A DNA stretch of 64,000 nt from Inquilinus ginsengisoli_B (GTDB lineage: Bacteria > Pseudomonadota > Alphaproteobacteria > DSM-16000 > Inquilinaceae), in assembly GCF_050434925.1 (NCBI RefSeq), contig NZ_JBNDJK010000001.1, positions 3,224,001 to 3,288,000 of the forward strand. The letters are read 5' to 3'. The translations under genes were made by a program, and so were the position numbers. Positions 1 through 8,302 of the stretch are shown piece by piece. The notes under the pieces were generated by a model. The model ran no database searches. It was not told the DNA's origin and worked only from the letters and a program-made list of their open reading frames with translations. Numbering within the stretch: position 1 is the first letter of the stretch; every line of letters begins with the position of its first letter.

Positions 1-1
1 C

Positions 2-235
2 ACCAAGGCCAAGGAGGCCATGTTCGAGCGCACCAGCATTCCCGAGGCGCCCTGGCACATCGTGGAAGGCAACGACAAGAAGCGGGCGCGCCTGAACTGC
101 ATCTCGCACCTGCTCTCGGCGGTCCCCTACGAGGAGGTGCCACACGAGGAGATCAACCTGCCGGAACGGGTGTTCGACCCCAACTACGAACGCCGCACGC
201 TGCCGGCCGAACTCTACGTGCCTCAGCGCTACTGA
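2..235 (+). CDS. ppk2: Polyphosphate kinase 2 family protein, C-terminal fragment
   Basis: The reading frame is open from the window edge, so this is the last 77 residues of a gene that starts upstream. PPK2 enzymes transfer phosphate between polyphosphate and nucleotides in the cytoplasm. The tail has the family's closing block, APWHIVEGNDKKRARLN followed by CISHLLSAVPY, where the KKRARLN stretch is characteristic. The stop is TGA at 233-235. An imperfect hairpin follows, and then ppk1 on the same strand, so different polyphosphate enzymes sit side by side. Nucleotide preference cannot be judged from this fragment. Confidence 0.85.
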   Translation, partial: TKAKEAMFERTSIPEAPWHIVEGNDKKRARLNCISHLLSAVPYEEVPHEEINLPERVFDPNYERRTLPAELYVPQRY

Positions 236-242
236 GGACTGG

Positions 243-270
243 AGCCGGGCGCGGTGACCCCCGCACCCGG
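243..270 (+). terminator. Imperfect hairpin after ppk2
   Basis: CCGGG (245-249) pairs with CCCGG (266-270) and GCGG (251-254) with CCGC (261-264), just after the ppk2 stop. No T-run follows, so termination is only plausible. Confidence 0.35.
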
Positions 271-312
271 AGCATGGCGCTTCTCGTCCGGGCTTGTGTA
301 TAGTGAGGCGAA

Positions 313-335
313 ATCGAGCCCGATAAGGGCTTGAT
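313..335 (+). promoter_or_regulatory. Stem-loop in the ppk1 leader
   Basis: ATCGAGCCC (313-321) and GGGCTTGAT (327-335) form a 9-bp stem with one G-U pair and a 5-nt loop, about 48-70 nt before the ppk1 start. It could be a leader control hairpin or a weak terminator. I see no clear Pho box. Confidence 0.3.
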
Positions 336-382
336 ATTACAGTTTTGTTGCGATGATGAAGGCTCGGAGGCGACCCGTGACC

Positions 383-2575
383 ATGTTGCAGAACACCGCC
401 GAGGCCATTGCCGCCGAGGCGCCGGAGGACGAGCGCGCACCCGCCCTTCCTGCGATCCCCGCGGATTCGCCCGACCGCTTCATCAATCGGGAGTTGTCCT
501 GGCTGGCCTTCAACCAGCGCGTCCTGGAGGAGGCCTACAACACCCGCTACCCGCTGTTGGAGCGGCTGCGCTTCCTGTCGATCTCGGCCTCGAACCTGGA
601 CGAGTTCTACATGGTCCGCGTCGCCGGGCTGAAGGCGCAGGTGGCGCTCGGCGTCGCCTCGCCGAGCCAGGACGGGCTCAGCCCGGCGCAGCAGCTTGGC
701 GAGATCACCACCCGGGTGCAGGAGCTGATGCGCGACCAGCAGCATTGCTGGCGCGTCCTGAGCGAGGAGCTGCGCGCCGCCGGCATTGCCGTGGTCGGGC
801 CGGACGAGCTGACCAAGCCGGAGAAGGCCTGGCTGGAGGAGCGGTTCCTCAACGAGATGTTCCCGGTGCTGACGCCGCTCGCCATCGACCCGGCCCATCC
901 CTTCCCCTTCATCCCCAATCTCGGCCTGTGCCTGGCCCTGACCCTGGTCAACGCCGGGGAGGAAACGCAGGACGAGATGGATGCGATCGTGCCGCTGCCG
1001 CCGCAGCTCGACCGCTTCACCCGCCTGCCCGGATCGCCGATCCGCTTCGTGCTGCTCGAGGACGTGGTCAAGCTGTTCCTCGATCGGCTCTTCCCCGGCT
1101 ATACGCCGATCGCCAGCGGCGTGTTCCGGGTGATCCGCGACAGCGAGATGGAGATCGACGAGGAAGCGGAGGATCTGGTCAAGACCTTCGAGAGCGCGCT
1201 GAAGCGCCGGCGCAAGGGCATCGTCATCCGCCTCGCCGTCTCCGCCGACGTACCGGAATCGCTGCGCCGCTTCGTCTGCGAGAAGCTGAAGGTGAAGGAC
1301 GACGACGTCTTCGCCATGGACCGGCTGCTCGGCCTCAGCGACACCAGGAAGCTGATCGTCGACGAACGGCCGGAGCTGCTGTTCCCGCCCTACAACGCCC
1401 GGTTCCCGGAGCGGGTGCGCGATTTCGGCGGCGACAGCTTCGCGTCGATCCGGGCCAAGGACATCGTCGTCCACCACCCCTATGAGAGCTTCGACATCGT
1501 CGTGCAGTTCCTGCGCCAGGCGGCGCGTGACCCCGATGTCGTGGCGATCAAGCAGACGCTGTACCGGACCTCGAAGGACTCGCCGATCGTCCAGGCCCTG
1601 GTCGAGGCGGCGGAGGCCGGCAAGTCGGTCACCGCGATGGTCGAGCTGAAGGCCCGCTTCGACGAGGAGGCCAACATCCGATGGGCCCGCGACCTGGAGC
1701 GGGCGGGCGCCCAGGTGGTGTACGGCATCATCCACCTGAAGACCCACGCCAAGATCTCGATGGTGGTGCGGCGCGAGCAGGGCGGCCTGCGCACCTACAC
1801 CCATTTCGGAACCGGCAACTACCACCCGATCACCGCCAAGATCTACACCGATCTCAGCTTCTTCACCTGCGATCCTGGCCTCGGCCACGACGCGGCGGCG
1901 GTGTTCAACTACATGACCGGCTACGCCAGGCCGGCGAAGCTGGAGAAGCTGTCGATCGCGCCGCTGTTCCTGCGCAGCCGGATCATGGAGTCGATCGAGG
2001 CCGAGATCGACAATGCCAAGGCCGGCAAGCCGGCCCAGATCTGGGTCAAGCTGAACGCGCTGGTCGATGCCACCATCATCGACAAGCTCTATCAGGCCTC
2101 CCAGGCCGGGGTCGAGATCGACCTGGTGATCCGCGGCATCTGCTGCCTTCGCCCGGGTGTGCCCGGCCTGTCCGAGAACATCCGGGTGCATTCGATCGTC
2201 GGCCGCTTCCTCGAGCACGCCCGTATCCTGTGCTTCGGCAACGGCCAGAAGCTGCCGTCGCGCCAGGCCAAGGTGTACCTGTCCTCGGCCGACTGGATGC
2301 CGCGCAACCTCGACGGCCGGATCGAGAGCCTGGTGCCGCTCGAGAACGCCACCGTCCGCCAGCAGGTGATGGAGCAGATCATGCTGGCGAATCTGAAGGA
2401 CGAATCGAATACCTGGATGCTCGACCCCGATGGCCGCTATCATCGGATCGACGCGCCGGAGGATGCCTTCAGCGCACACATGTACTTCATGACCAACCCC
2501 AGCCTGTCCGGCCGGGGCAGCGCTCTGAAGGATGCGAAACGGGCCCCGCGCCGCCTGGCCAAGCCCGCGGAATAA
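383..2575 (+). CDS. ppk1: Polyphosphate kinase 1
   Basis: Reversibly polymerises the gamma-phosphate of ATP into inorganic polyphosphate. About 730 residues, the usual PPK1 size. The N-terminal domain begins with RFINRELSWLAFNQRVLEEA. The two catalytic histidines are visible: His455 in IHLKTHAK (the autophosphorylated one, equivalent to E. coli His435) and His612 in FLEHARIL (equivalent to His592), with the same 157-residue spacing as in E. coli. Start choice is uncertain: ATG 383 lies 12 nt after GGAGG (366-370); GTG 377 is 6 nt after it; ATG 353 has no ribosome site. ppx follows after 14 nt, so the two probably form one transcript. Confidence 0.95.
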   Translation: MLQNTAEAIAAEAPEDERAPALPAIPADSPDRFINRELSWLAFNQRVLEEAYNTRYPLLERLRFLSISASNLDEFYMVRVAGLKAQVALGVASPSQDGLSPAQQLGEITTRVQELMRDQQHCWRVLSEELRAAGIAVVGPDELTKPEKAWLEERFLNEMFPVLTPLAIDPAHPFPFIPNLGLCLALTLVNAGEETQDEMDAIVPLPPQLDRFTRLPGSPIRFVLLEDVVKLFLDRLFPGYTPIASGVFRVIRDSEMEIDEEAEDLVKTFESALKRRRKGIVIRLAVSADVPESLRRFVCEKLKVKDDDVFAMDRLLGLSDTRKLIVDERPELLFPPYNARFPERVRDFGGDSFASIRAKDIVVHHPYESFDIVVQFLRQAARDPDVVAIKQTLYRTSKDSPIVQALVEAAEAGKSVTAMVELKARFDEEANIRWARDLERAGAQVVYGIIHLKTHAKISMVVRREQGGLRTYTHFGTGNYHPITAKIYTDLSFFTCDPGLGHDAAAVFNYMTGYARPAKLEKLSIAPLFLRSRIMESIEAEIDNAKAGKPAQIWVKLNALVDATIIDKLYQASQAGVEIDLVIRGICCLRPGVPGLSENIRVHSIVGRFLEHARILCFGNGQKLPSRQAKVYLSSADWMPRNLDGRIESLVPLENATVRQQVMEQIMLANLKDESNTWMLDPDGRYHRIDAPEDAFSAHMYFMTNPSLSGRGSALKDAKRAPRRLAKPAE

Positions 2576-2589
2576 GGATTCGAGATTAG

Positions 2590-4098
2590 GTGTTCCGTAT
2601 CGGACCGATCGTTCCGTCCCGGCCGGGGCGGGTGGGCGTCATCGACATCGGCTCGAACTCGATCCGTCTCGTCGTCTATGACCGGGTGACCCGGTCGCCC
2701 GTCCCAGTGTTCAACGAGAAGGTGATGTGCGGGCTCGGCCGCGGCCTGGGCCAGGCCGGCCGCCTGTCGCCCGAGGGCGTGGTCCAGGCGCTCGACAACC
2801 TCTCGCGCTTCACCCGGCTGCTGGAAGGCATGGGGGTCGACCGGGTCGACGTGCTGGCCACCGCGGCGGTGCGCGAGGCCGAGGACGGCGCCGACTTCGT
2901 CGCCGAGGTCGAGCGTCGCTGCGGCCTGCCGGTCACGGTGATCAGCGGGGTGGAGGAGGCGCGGCTGTCCGCCCTGGGCGTGATCTCCGGCATCCGCGAC
3001 GTCGACGGCGTGATGGGCGATCTCGGCGGCGGCTCGCTCGAGCTGGTCGGGCTCGACCGCGGCGAGATCGACGAGCAGGTGACCCTGCCGCTCGGCCCGT
3101 TCCGGCTGATGGACGAGACCGGCGCGCGCAAGGAGGCGCGCAGCGTCGTGCTCGACACGCTGGGCCAGCAGGATTGGCTGCCGGCCTATGCCGGCCGCAG
3201 CTTCTACCCGGTCGGCGGCGCCTGGCGCGCCATCGCCAAGCTGTTCATGGAGCGGGTGAACCATCCGCTGCACATCATCCACCAGTACACGGTGCCGACC
3301 GGCGCTCTGGCCGAGTTCGTCGGCCTGGTGGCGAAGCAGAGCAAGGGGGCGCTGTCCGGCGCCTCGATCTCGCGCCGCCGGGTCGAGATGCTGCCGATGG
3401 CGGCGCTGGTGCTGGAAGGCGTGCTGAAGACGCTGAAGCCGGCGCGGGTGGTGTTCTCGGCCCTCGGTCTGCGCGAAGGCCATCTCTACGACCTGCTGTC
3501 GCCGGAGGACCAGGCGCGCGACCCGCTGATCTTCGCCGCCGCCGAGCTGGCGCACCGGCTCGACCGCTTCGGCCATGCCGAGGTGGTGGCGGAATGGACC
3601 CGCTCGGTGTTCCCGGACGAGACCGCGGACGATGCGCGGCTGCGCCAGGCGGCTAGCCTGCTCTCCGATATCGGCTGGTTCGAGCATCCCGACTACCGGG
3701 CCGAGCATGCCTGGCTGCGGGTGCTGCGCATGCCGGTCGCCGGGCTCGACCATGCCGAGCGGGTGTTCCTGGCGGCGGCCGTGTATGTCCGCTACGGCGG
3801 CACGCTGGGCGACGCGCTGACCGGTCCGGTGCTGGAGCTTCTGACCGAGGCGATGCGCAGCCGTGTGCTGTTGCTCGGCCAGGCCCTGCGCCTGGCCCAG
3901 ACCCTGACCGGCGGCGCCACCTCGCTGCTCGAGCGCACCAGCCTCTCGGTGTCGGGTGAGGCGGTGGTGCTGACTCTGCCGGCCGACGAAGAGGCGCTGA
4001 CCGGCCTCGCCGTCGACCGCCGGCTCGATGCCGTTGCCAAGGCCCTGGGCAAGCCGGGCCGGGTGGTGATCGAGGAAACGCGGCGGGCGGCGGGGTAG
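2590..4098 (+). CDS. ppx: Exopolyphosphatase / guanosine pentaphosphatase family
   Basis: Cleaves terminal phosphate from polyphosphate, opposing PPK1. GTG start, 502 residues. It has the ASKHA-fold phosphate loop GVIDIGSNSIRLVVYD near residues 18-33, the EEARL motif expected to hold the catalytic glutamate, and a second glycine loop, GDLGGGSLEL. The C-terminal HD-like helical half is present, matching full-length Ppx rather than short GppA-like forms. Its position right after ppk1 is the standard kinase/phosphatase pairing. It ends 7 nt from the convergent nitrilase gene. Confidence 0.93.
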   Translation: MFRIGPIVPSRPGRVGVIDIGSNSIRLVVYDRVTRSPVPVFNEKVMCGLGRGLGQAGRLSPEGVVQALDNLSRFTRLLEGMGVDRVDVLATAAVREAEDGADFVAEVERRCGLPVTVISGVEEARLSALGVISGIRDVDGVMGDLGGGSLELVGLDRGEIDEQVTLPLGPFRLMDETGARKEARSVVLDTLGQQDWLPAYAGRSFYPVGGAWRAIAKLFMERVNHPLHIIHQYTVPTGALAEFVGLVAKQSKGALSGASISRRRVEMLPMAALVLEGVLKTLKPARVVFSALGLREGHLYDLLSPEDQARDPLIFAAAELAHRLDRFGHAEVVAEWTRSVFPDETADDARLRQAASLLSDIGWFEHPDYRAEHAWLRVLRMPVAGLDHAERVFLAAAVYVRYGGTLGDALTGPVLELLTEAMRSRVLLLGQALRLAQTLTGGATSLLERTSLSVSGEAVVLTLPADEEALTGLAVDRRLDAVAKALGKPGRVVIEETRRAAG

Positions 4099-4105
4099 GG
4101 GCCGC

Positions 4106-4936
4106 TCAGGCCGCCACCACTTCGAAGGGCCGGTCATGCGTCAGCGTCGGCAGGGCCGCGCGGGCGGCGCGGACCCGGTCAAGGTCGAGATCGGCGATGA
4201 TCGCCCCGATCTCGGTCCCGGCATCGGCCAGCACCTCGCCCCAGGGCGACACGATCAGCGAATGGCCCCAGGTGCGGCGGCCCAGGTGATGCGTGCCGGT
4301 CTGGGCCGGGGCCAGGACGAAGCAGCCGGTCTCGATCGCCCGGGCCCGGAGCAGCACCTCCCAATGCGCGGCTCCGGTGGCGCAGGCGAAGGCGGACGGC
4401 ACCGCCAGGATCTCCGCCCCCGCCTTGGCCAGGGCGCGGTGCAGCTGCGGGAAGCGCAGGTCGTAACAGATGGTCAGCCCCAGCCGGCCGCCGCCCGGCA
4501 GCCGCGCCACCACTGCGGTGCCGCCGGGCGCGAACTGCGCGCTCTCGCGATGCACCTCGCCGTCCGGCAGGTCGGCATCGTAGAGGTGGATCTTGTCGTA
4601 GCGCGCCAGCACCGCGCCGTCGGGGCCGAGCAGGTAGGAGCGGTTGGCGAAGCGCGGCCCCTCGGTGCGCACGACGGCGGAGCCGAGCAGCAGCGCCGTC
4701 CCGGTCTCCCGCGCCAAAGCGCGGTAGCCGGCCAGGGCCTCGTGCTGCTCCTCCGGCTGCGCCCGCTGCTGCAGCAGCGCCGGATCCTCGATGATCGCAT
4801 CCGCCACCTCCGGCAGTGCGATCAGCGTCGCCCCGCGCGCCGCGGCGTCGCGGATCAGGACGCCGGCGGCAGCCAGGTTGGGGCCGACCTCCGGGCCCAC
4901 GTTCAACTGGATGCAAGCGGCGCGGATCACGGTCAC
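4106..4936 (-). CDS. Carbon-nitrogen hydrolase (nitrilase superfamily)
   Basis: A 276-residue hydrolase of the nitrilase superfamily, probably an amidase acting on a small amide. The catalytic triad is visible as Glu43 (ALPEVAD), Lys115 (YDKIHLYD) and Cys157 (TICYDLRFP). The YDKIHLYD plus CYDLRFPQL pattern is typical of the Nit1/Nit2 (deaminated glutathione / omega-amidase) branch, so repair of deaminated glutathione is possible. The GTG start at 4936 overlaps the TGA of the upstream solute-binding protein gene by 4 nt (GTGA), which implies translational coupling. As last gene of the hydrolase/binding-protein operon it may instead act on the imported compound. Confidence 0.88.
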   Translation of the reverse strand: MTVIRAACIQLNVGPEVGPNLAAAGVLIRDAAARGATLIALPEVADAIIEDPALLQQRAQPEEQHEALAGYRALARETGTALLLGSAVVRTEGPRFANRSYLLGPDGAVLARYDKIHLYDADLPDGEVHRESAQFAPGGTAVVARLPGGGRLGLTICYDLRFPQLHRALAKAGAEILAVPSAFACATGAAHWEVLLRARAIETGCFVLAPAQTGTHHLGRRTWGHSLIVSPWGEVLADAGTEIGAIIADLDLDRVRAARAALPTLTHDRPFEVVAA

Positions 4937-6477
4937 TTCGTCACCGAGACGTTCCAGTAGCGCGGCGCGTCGGCCGGCCACACCTTGAAGCCCTGGATCC
5001 GCTTGGCCACGGCGTAGTCCGAGGCGTGCAGGTACAGGCTGGCGGCCGGCGCCTCCTCGGTGAACAGCCGGCCGATCTGGTCCAGCACGGCCTGCATCTG
5101 CGCCCGATCGGTGGTGGCGTTGGCCTGGGCCAGCAGGTCGATGGCGCGCGGGTCCTTCCAGATCTTGCGCGGCTGCGGCCCGATGATCCTCTCCCACTGG
5201 CCCAGCGGGTCGAGCCGCGGCGAGTAGGAGAAGGACTGGGTCTGGAACTTGCCGGTCTGGTAGGCGTCCAGCTGGGCGGTCCATTCCAGCACCTCGAGCT
5301 CGACGTTCAGCCCGACGCTGCGCAGCATGTCCTGCATCAGCACGCCGCAGTCATACATCTCGGCATAGCGCTTGTTCGCGGTCATGACGATGCGCTGGCC
5401 CTTGTAGCCGGCCTCGGCCAGCAGGGCCTTGGCTCGCTCCGGATCGTAGGGCAGGGCGTCGGTCTGGGCCTGGGAGTGGTAGGGGCTGAACTCCGGCACC
5501 GGCGTCGCCGAGAATTTGGAGCCGCCGAAGGTGACGGCCTCGGCGATGGCGGCGCGGTCCAGCGCCATCACGATCGCCTGCCGTACCCGCTTGTCCTGCA
5601 GGATCGGGTCCTCGGAATGCAGGATCAGCGCCTCCCAGCCCGGGGTGATGCTGGACTCGACCGCGAAGGCCGGATTGTCCTGGATCTGGATCCGGTCCTG
5701 CGATTCCAGCGGCGCCGTGTCCAGCGCGCCGGCCTGCAGCGCCGTCAGCTTCGCCGCCGAATCCGGCATGATGTTGAAGCGGACCTTGTCGACGAATACC
5801 TCCTTGCGGCCGACATAGCCGCTCATGGCATCGTCGCGCGGGGTGTAGCCGTCGAACCGGCTCAGCTCGATGTATTGGCCCGGCCGCCAGTCCGAGAGAA
5901 TGAACGGGCCGGTGCCGACCGGCTTGTCCCAGCTGCCGTCCGGCTTGACCGAGGACGGGTGCAGCACCGGCGTGCCGCCGCAATCCATCCGCGCCAGATT
6001 ATACATGAACCCGGCGCTCGGCCGGTCCAGCACATAGACCACGGTGTCCGGATCCGGCATCGTCACGCTCTCGACCTTCAGCCCGTTGTCGCCGGTGTAG
6101 ACGTCGCGGCAGCGCCATTTGGTGGCCGGGTCCATCAGCCGGTCCCAGGACCATTTGACCTCGGCCGAGGTCATGGTGGCGCCGTTCTGGAACTTCACCC
6201 CGCGGCGCAGATGGAAGGTGTAGGTCTTGCCGTCGTCCGACACGTCCCAGCGGTCGGCCAGCATCGGCCCGACCTCCAGGTCCTCGCGGAACCCGACCAG
6301 CCCTTCGACGATGTGCTGGTGCACGATGTCGGTGGCGCCGTCGCGGTCGACGCCCGGGTTGGTGCTGCGGATATCGGCCGACAGCACGGTGCTGATGGTG
6401 CCGCCGCGCGGCGTCTCGGCCGCGGCGGGGAGGGCCGCCAGGACCGCCGCCGTGGCCAGAAGCATGAGCCGGTTCAT
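4933..6477 (-). CDS. ABC transporter substrate-binding protein, family 5 (peptide/opine type)
   Basis: Periplasmic solute-binding protein of the DppA/OppA family. 514 residues from ATG 6477, chosen because a signal peptide (MNRLMLLATAAVLAALPAAA) begins there and AGGGGG lies just upstream. Mature body shows family-5 features such as KTYTFHLRRGVKFQNGATMT and a C-terminal PRYWNVSV. No permease or ATPase gene is adjacent, so it is an orphan binding protein that must work with a transporter encoded elsewhere. It lies between an alpha/beta hydrolase and a nitrilase in one operon, which suggests an amide- or ester-containing ligand. Confidence 0.9.
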   Translation of the reverse strand: MNRLMLLATAAVLAALPAAAETPRGGTISTVLSADIRSTNPGVDRDGATDIVHQHIVEGLVGFREDLEVGPMLADRWDVSDDGKTYTFHLRRGVKFQNGATMTSAEVKWSWDRLMDPATKWRCRDVYTGDNGLKVESVTMPDPDTVVYVLDRPSAGFMYNLARMDCGGTPVLHPSSVKPDGSWDKPVGTGPFILSDWRPGQYIELSRFDGYTPRDDAMSGYVGRKEVFVDKVRFNIMPDSAAKLTALQAGALDTAPLESQDRIQIQDNPAFAVESSITPGWEALILHSEDPILQDKRVRQAIVMALDRAAIAEAVTFGGSKFSATPVPEFSPYHSQAQTDALPYDPERAKALLAEAGYKGQRIVMTANKRYAEMYDCGVLMQDMLRSVGLNVELEVLEWTAQLDAYQTGKFQTQSFSYSPRLDPLGQWERIIGPQPRKIWKDPRAIDLLAQANATTDRAQMQAVLDQIGRLFTEEAPAASLYLHASDYAVAKRIQGFKVWPADAPRYWNVSVTK

Positions 6478-6499
6478 TCTGCCCCCTGTCGTTTTGTGG

Positions 6500-7402
6500 T
6501 TATGCGAAGGCGGGTGCCCGGTCGGGGCCGAGCACGTCGTGGAAGAAGTCGCGCGCCCGCTCCGCCACCGCCGCGAGATCATGGGCGGCGCCCAGGATGA
6601 TGTCGTGCCGCACCGCCAGGCCCTGCGCCTGCAGGTTGCGGCGCAGGCTGGTCAGTCGGGCGATGCGGTTGGCCCCGGCCCGGTTGGCGTCCGTCATCCA
6701 GTGCCGGCTGCCGGGCCGGTGGGTGATCGACGCCGTCTCCAGGTCGCTGTCGCCGATCGCCAGGTGCACCGGCACGCGGCGCATCGCTTCCAGGTCCGGG
6801 GCGCGGCCGAACAGCCGCTCCATGTCCCGCGTGCCAACCCACCAGTCGCGCTTCGGGTCGACCAACGTCACCGACCCCGGCGCGCCGATCGACACGGCAC
6901 GCAGCCGTTCCGGATGCAGGTAGAGGAAACGGTGGGCGAAATGGGCGCCGCCGGAAAAGCCGAACAGGCAGAAGCGGTCGAAGCCCAGGCCGGTGCGCGC
7001 CTCGGTCTCCGCCACCATGGCCAGCAGCAGCCGGTCGTACCGGATGTCGCCCTCGGCCATGTATTTGTAGCCGTCCTCGTTGCCGTCGCCGAGCGGGTCG
7101 GCCGGGAACAGCGGCGCCAGCACCACGGCGCCGTGCCAGCGGGCGAAGTCGGCGAAGGCGTCGCGGCTCGATTCCACGCCCCGCAGGCTGCCATGCACCG
7201 CGACCAGCAGCGGCACCCGTTCGGTGCCGCGCAGCCGCGGCGGCACGAACAGGCTGTAGCCGAAGCGCGGATCGGCCCGGCAGGACAGCACCGGCGTGGT
7301 GCCCGTCCGCCGCGGACCCGCCGGCGTCGGTCGCGCCATCGCTCCGGGGACCGCCGCACACCCGGTTTCGAGATCCGCCTTCAGCACGCCGCCATCGGCC
7401 AT
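6500..7402 (-). CDS. Alpha/beta hydrolase (PHB-depolymerase/esterase-like)
   Basis: 300-residue serine hydrolase without an obvious signal peptide. Oxyanion region LLVAVHGSLRG (residues 65-74), nucleophile elbow GFSGG with Ser150, and a C-terminal GAAHDL carrying the likely catalytic histidine. Overall it resembles the polyhydroxybutyrate-depolymerase/feruloyl-esterase group; the substrate is unknown. ATG 7402 is preceded by GGAG at 8 nt; ATG 7339 is an alternative. First gene of a three-gene operon (hydrolase, binding protein, nitrilase), divergent from a GntR gene, with an 18-bp palindrome directly upstream of the ribosome site. Confidence 0.85.
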   Translation of the reverse strand: MADGGVLKADLETGCAAVPGAMARPTPAGPRRTGTTPVLSCRADPRFGYSLFVPPRLRGTERVPLLVAVHGSLRGVESSRDAFADFARWHGAVVLAPLFPADPLGDGNEDGYKYMAEGDIRYDRLLLAMVAETEARTGLGFDRFCLFGFSGGAHFAHRFLYLHPERLRAVSIGAPGSVTLVDPKRDWWVGTRDMERLFGRAPDLEAMRRVPVHLAIGDSDLETASITHRPGSRHWMTDANRAGANRIARLTSLRRNLQAQGLAVRHDIILGAAHDLAAVAERARDFFHDVLGPDRAPAFA

Positions 7403-7414
7403 CTGGCATTCTCC

Positions 7415-7432
7415 AAAATTGGCGCCAATTTT
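7415..7432. promoter_or_regulatory. Perfect 18-bp palindrome, candidate GntR operator
   Basis: AAAATTGGCGCCAATTTT is a perfect palindrome in the divergent gap between the hydrolase (start 7402) and the GntR gene (start 7529). It abuts the hydrolase ribosome site. A bound regulator here would block the operon. Assignment to the adjacent GntR protein is inference. Confidence 0.55.
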
Positions 7433-7436
7433 TCCG

Positions 7437-7451
7437 TGACGATAGACGTCA
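7437..7451. promoter_or_regulatory. Second inverted repeat in the hydrolase/GntR gap
   Basis: TGACG-N5-CGTCA, five bases after the 18-bp palindrome. It could be an auxiliary operator, or chance. Confidence 0.25.
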
Positions 7452-7528
7452 AAATCGCAGACGGCAACCCGGCATGCTACAAGGCTGCTGGCGCGCCGGG
7501 CGCGGACGGAACGAGACACCGAAGAACG

Positions 7529-8152
7529 ATGAAGCGGCAGGGCATGGATCGGGGGCGGGTCGAGACGCTGGTCGAGGCGATCCGGGATGACATCCTCTAC
7601 GGCGTCTATCGGGCCGGGGAGTGGCTGAAGCAGATCGATTTGCAGGAGCGCTACGAGGCCAACCGCTTCGAAGTGCGGCAGGCGCTGGTCGAGCTGAAGA
7701 ACCGCCGGCTGGTCGAGCACAAGGTCAACAGCGGCTTCCGGGTGGCGGCGCCGGACCCGCAGGAGCTGCTGCATCTGAAGGCGGTGCGGACGATCCTCGA
7801 GACCGGCGCGGCGGAGCCGGTGGTGGCGCGGGCGACGGCCGCCGACCTGGCCGAGCTTGACGACATCGCCACGCGCTTCGGGCAGGCGATCGAGACCGCC
7901 GACCCGCCGACCCGGACCGAGCTGAACTACGCCTTCCACCGCCGGCTCTACAACATCGCCGGCAACCCGGTGCTGGCGGCGCTGATCCACGACATGCGCG
8001 AGCGCGGCCAGTCCGGCACCACCGGCCGCTGGTTCACTTTGGCCGGGCTGCGCCTGAGCGCGCAGGAGCACCACGCCATGGTCGCCGCCATCCGCGCCCG
8101 CGACGCGGCGGCGCTGCGCCAACTGATTGATCACCACATCAATCGGCGGTGA
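7529..8152 (+). CDS. GntR-family transcriptional regulator (FCD type)
   Basis: 207 residues: an N-terminal winged helix-turn-helix (VEAIRDDILYGVYRAGEWLKQIDLQERY, then EVRQALVELKNRRLVEH) and a C-terminal all-helical FCD ligand domain with ELNYAFHRRLYNIAGN and a late HHAMVAAI metal-site histidine block. Divergent from the hydrolase/binding-protein/nitrilase operon, which it probably controls with the imported compound as effector. ATG 7529 is used; ATG 7544 is in frame and has AGGG upstream. Confidence 0.88.
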   Translation: MKRQGMDRGRVETLVEAIRDDILYGVYRAGEWLKQIDLQERYEANRFEVRQALVELKNRRLVEHKVNSGFRVAAPDPQELLHLKAVRTILETGAAEPVVARATAADLAELDDIATRFGQAIETADPPTRTELNYAFHRRLYNIAGNPVLAALIHDMRERGQSGTTGRWFTLAGLRLSAQEHHAMVAAIRARDAAALRQLIDHHINRR

Positions 8153-8302
8153 TCGGTTGGCAGCCCCGGCGTCGTAAGTTCTCTTCTTTCGGATTGAGCT
8201 GTTCTGCTTTTGCAATTTAGTATCCGAATTTGTATCGCCATGATGCGCGAACGTTTTTTTTGTACAGTTGGCGATATGCAATTTCATGAAGCGGAGGGAA
8301 TA

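Noticed and set aside
2440..4137. Minus-strand 565-codon open frame over ppx
   Set aside because: Antisense shadow of ppx; the protein is low-complexity and has no recognisable fold.
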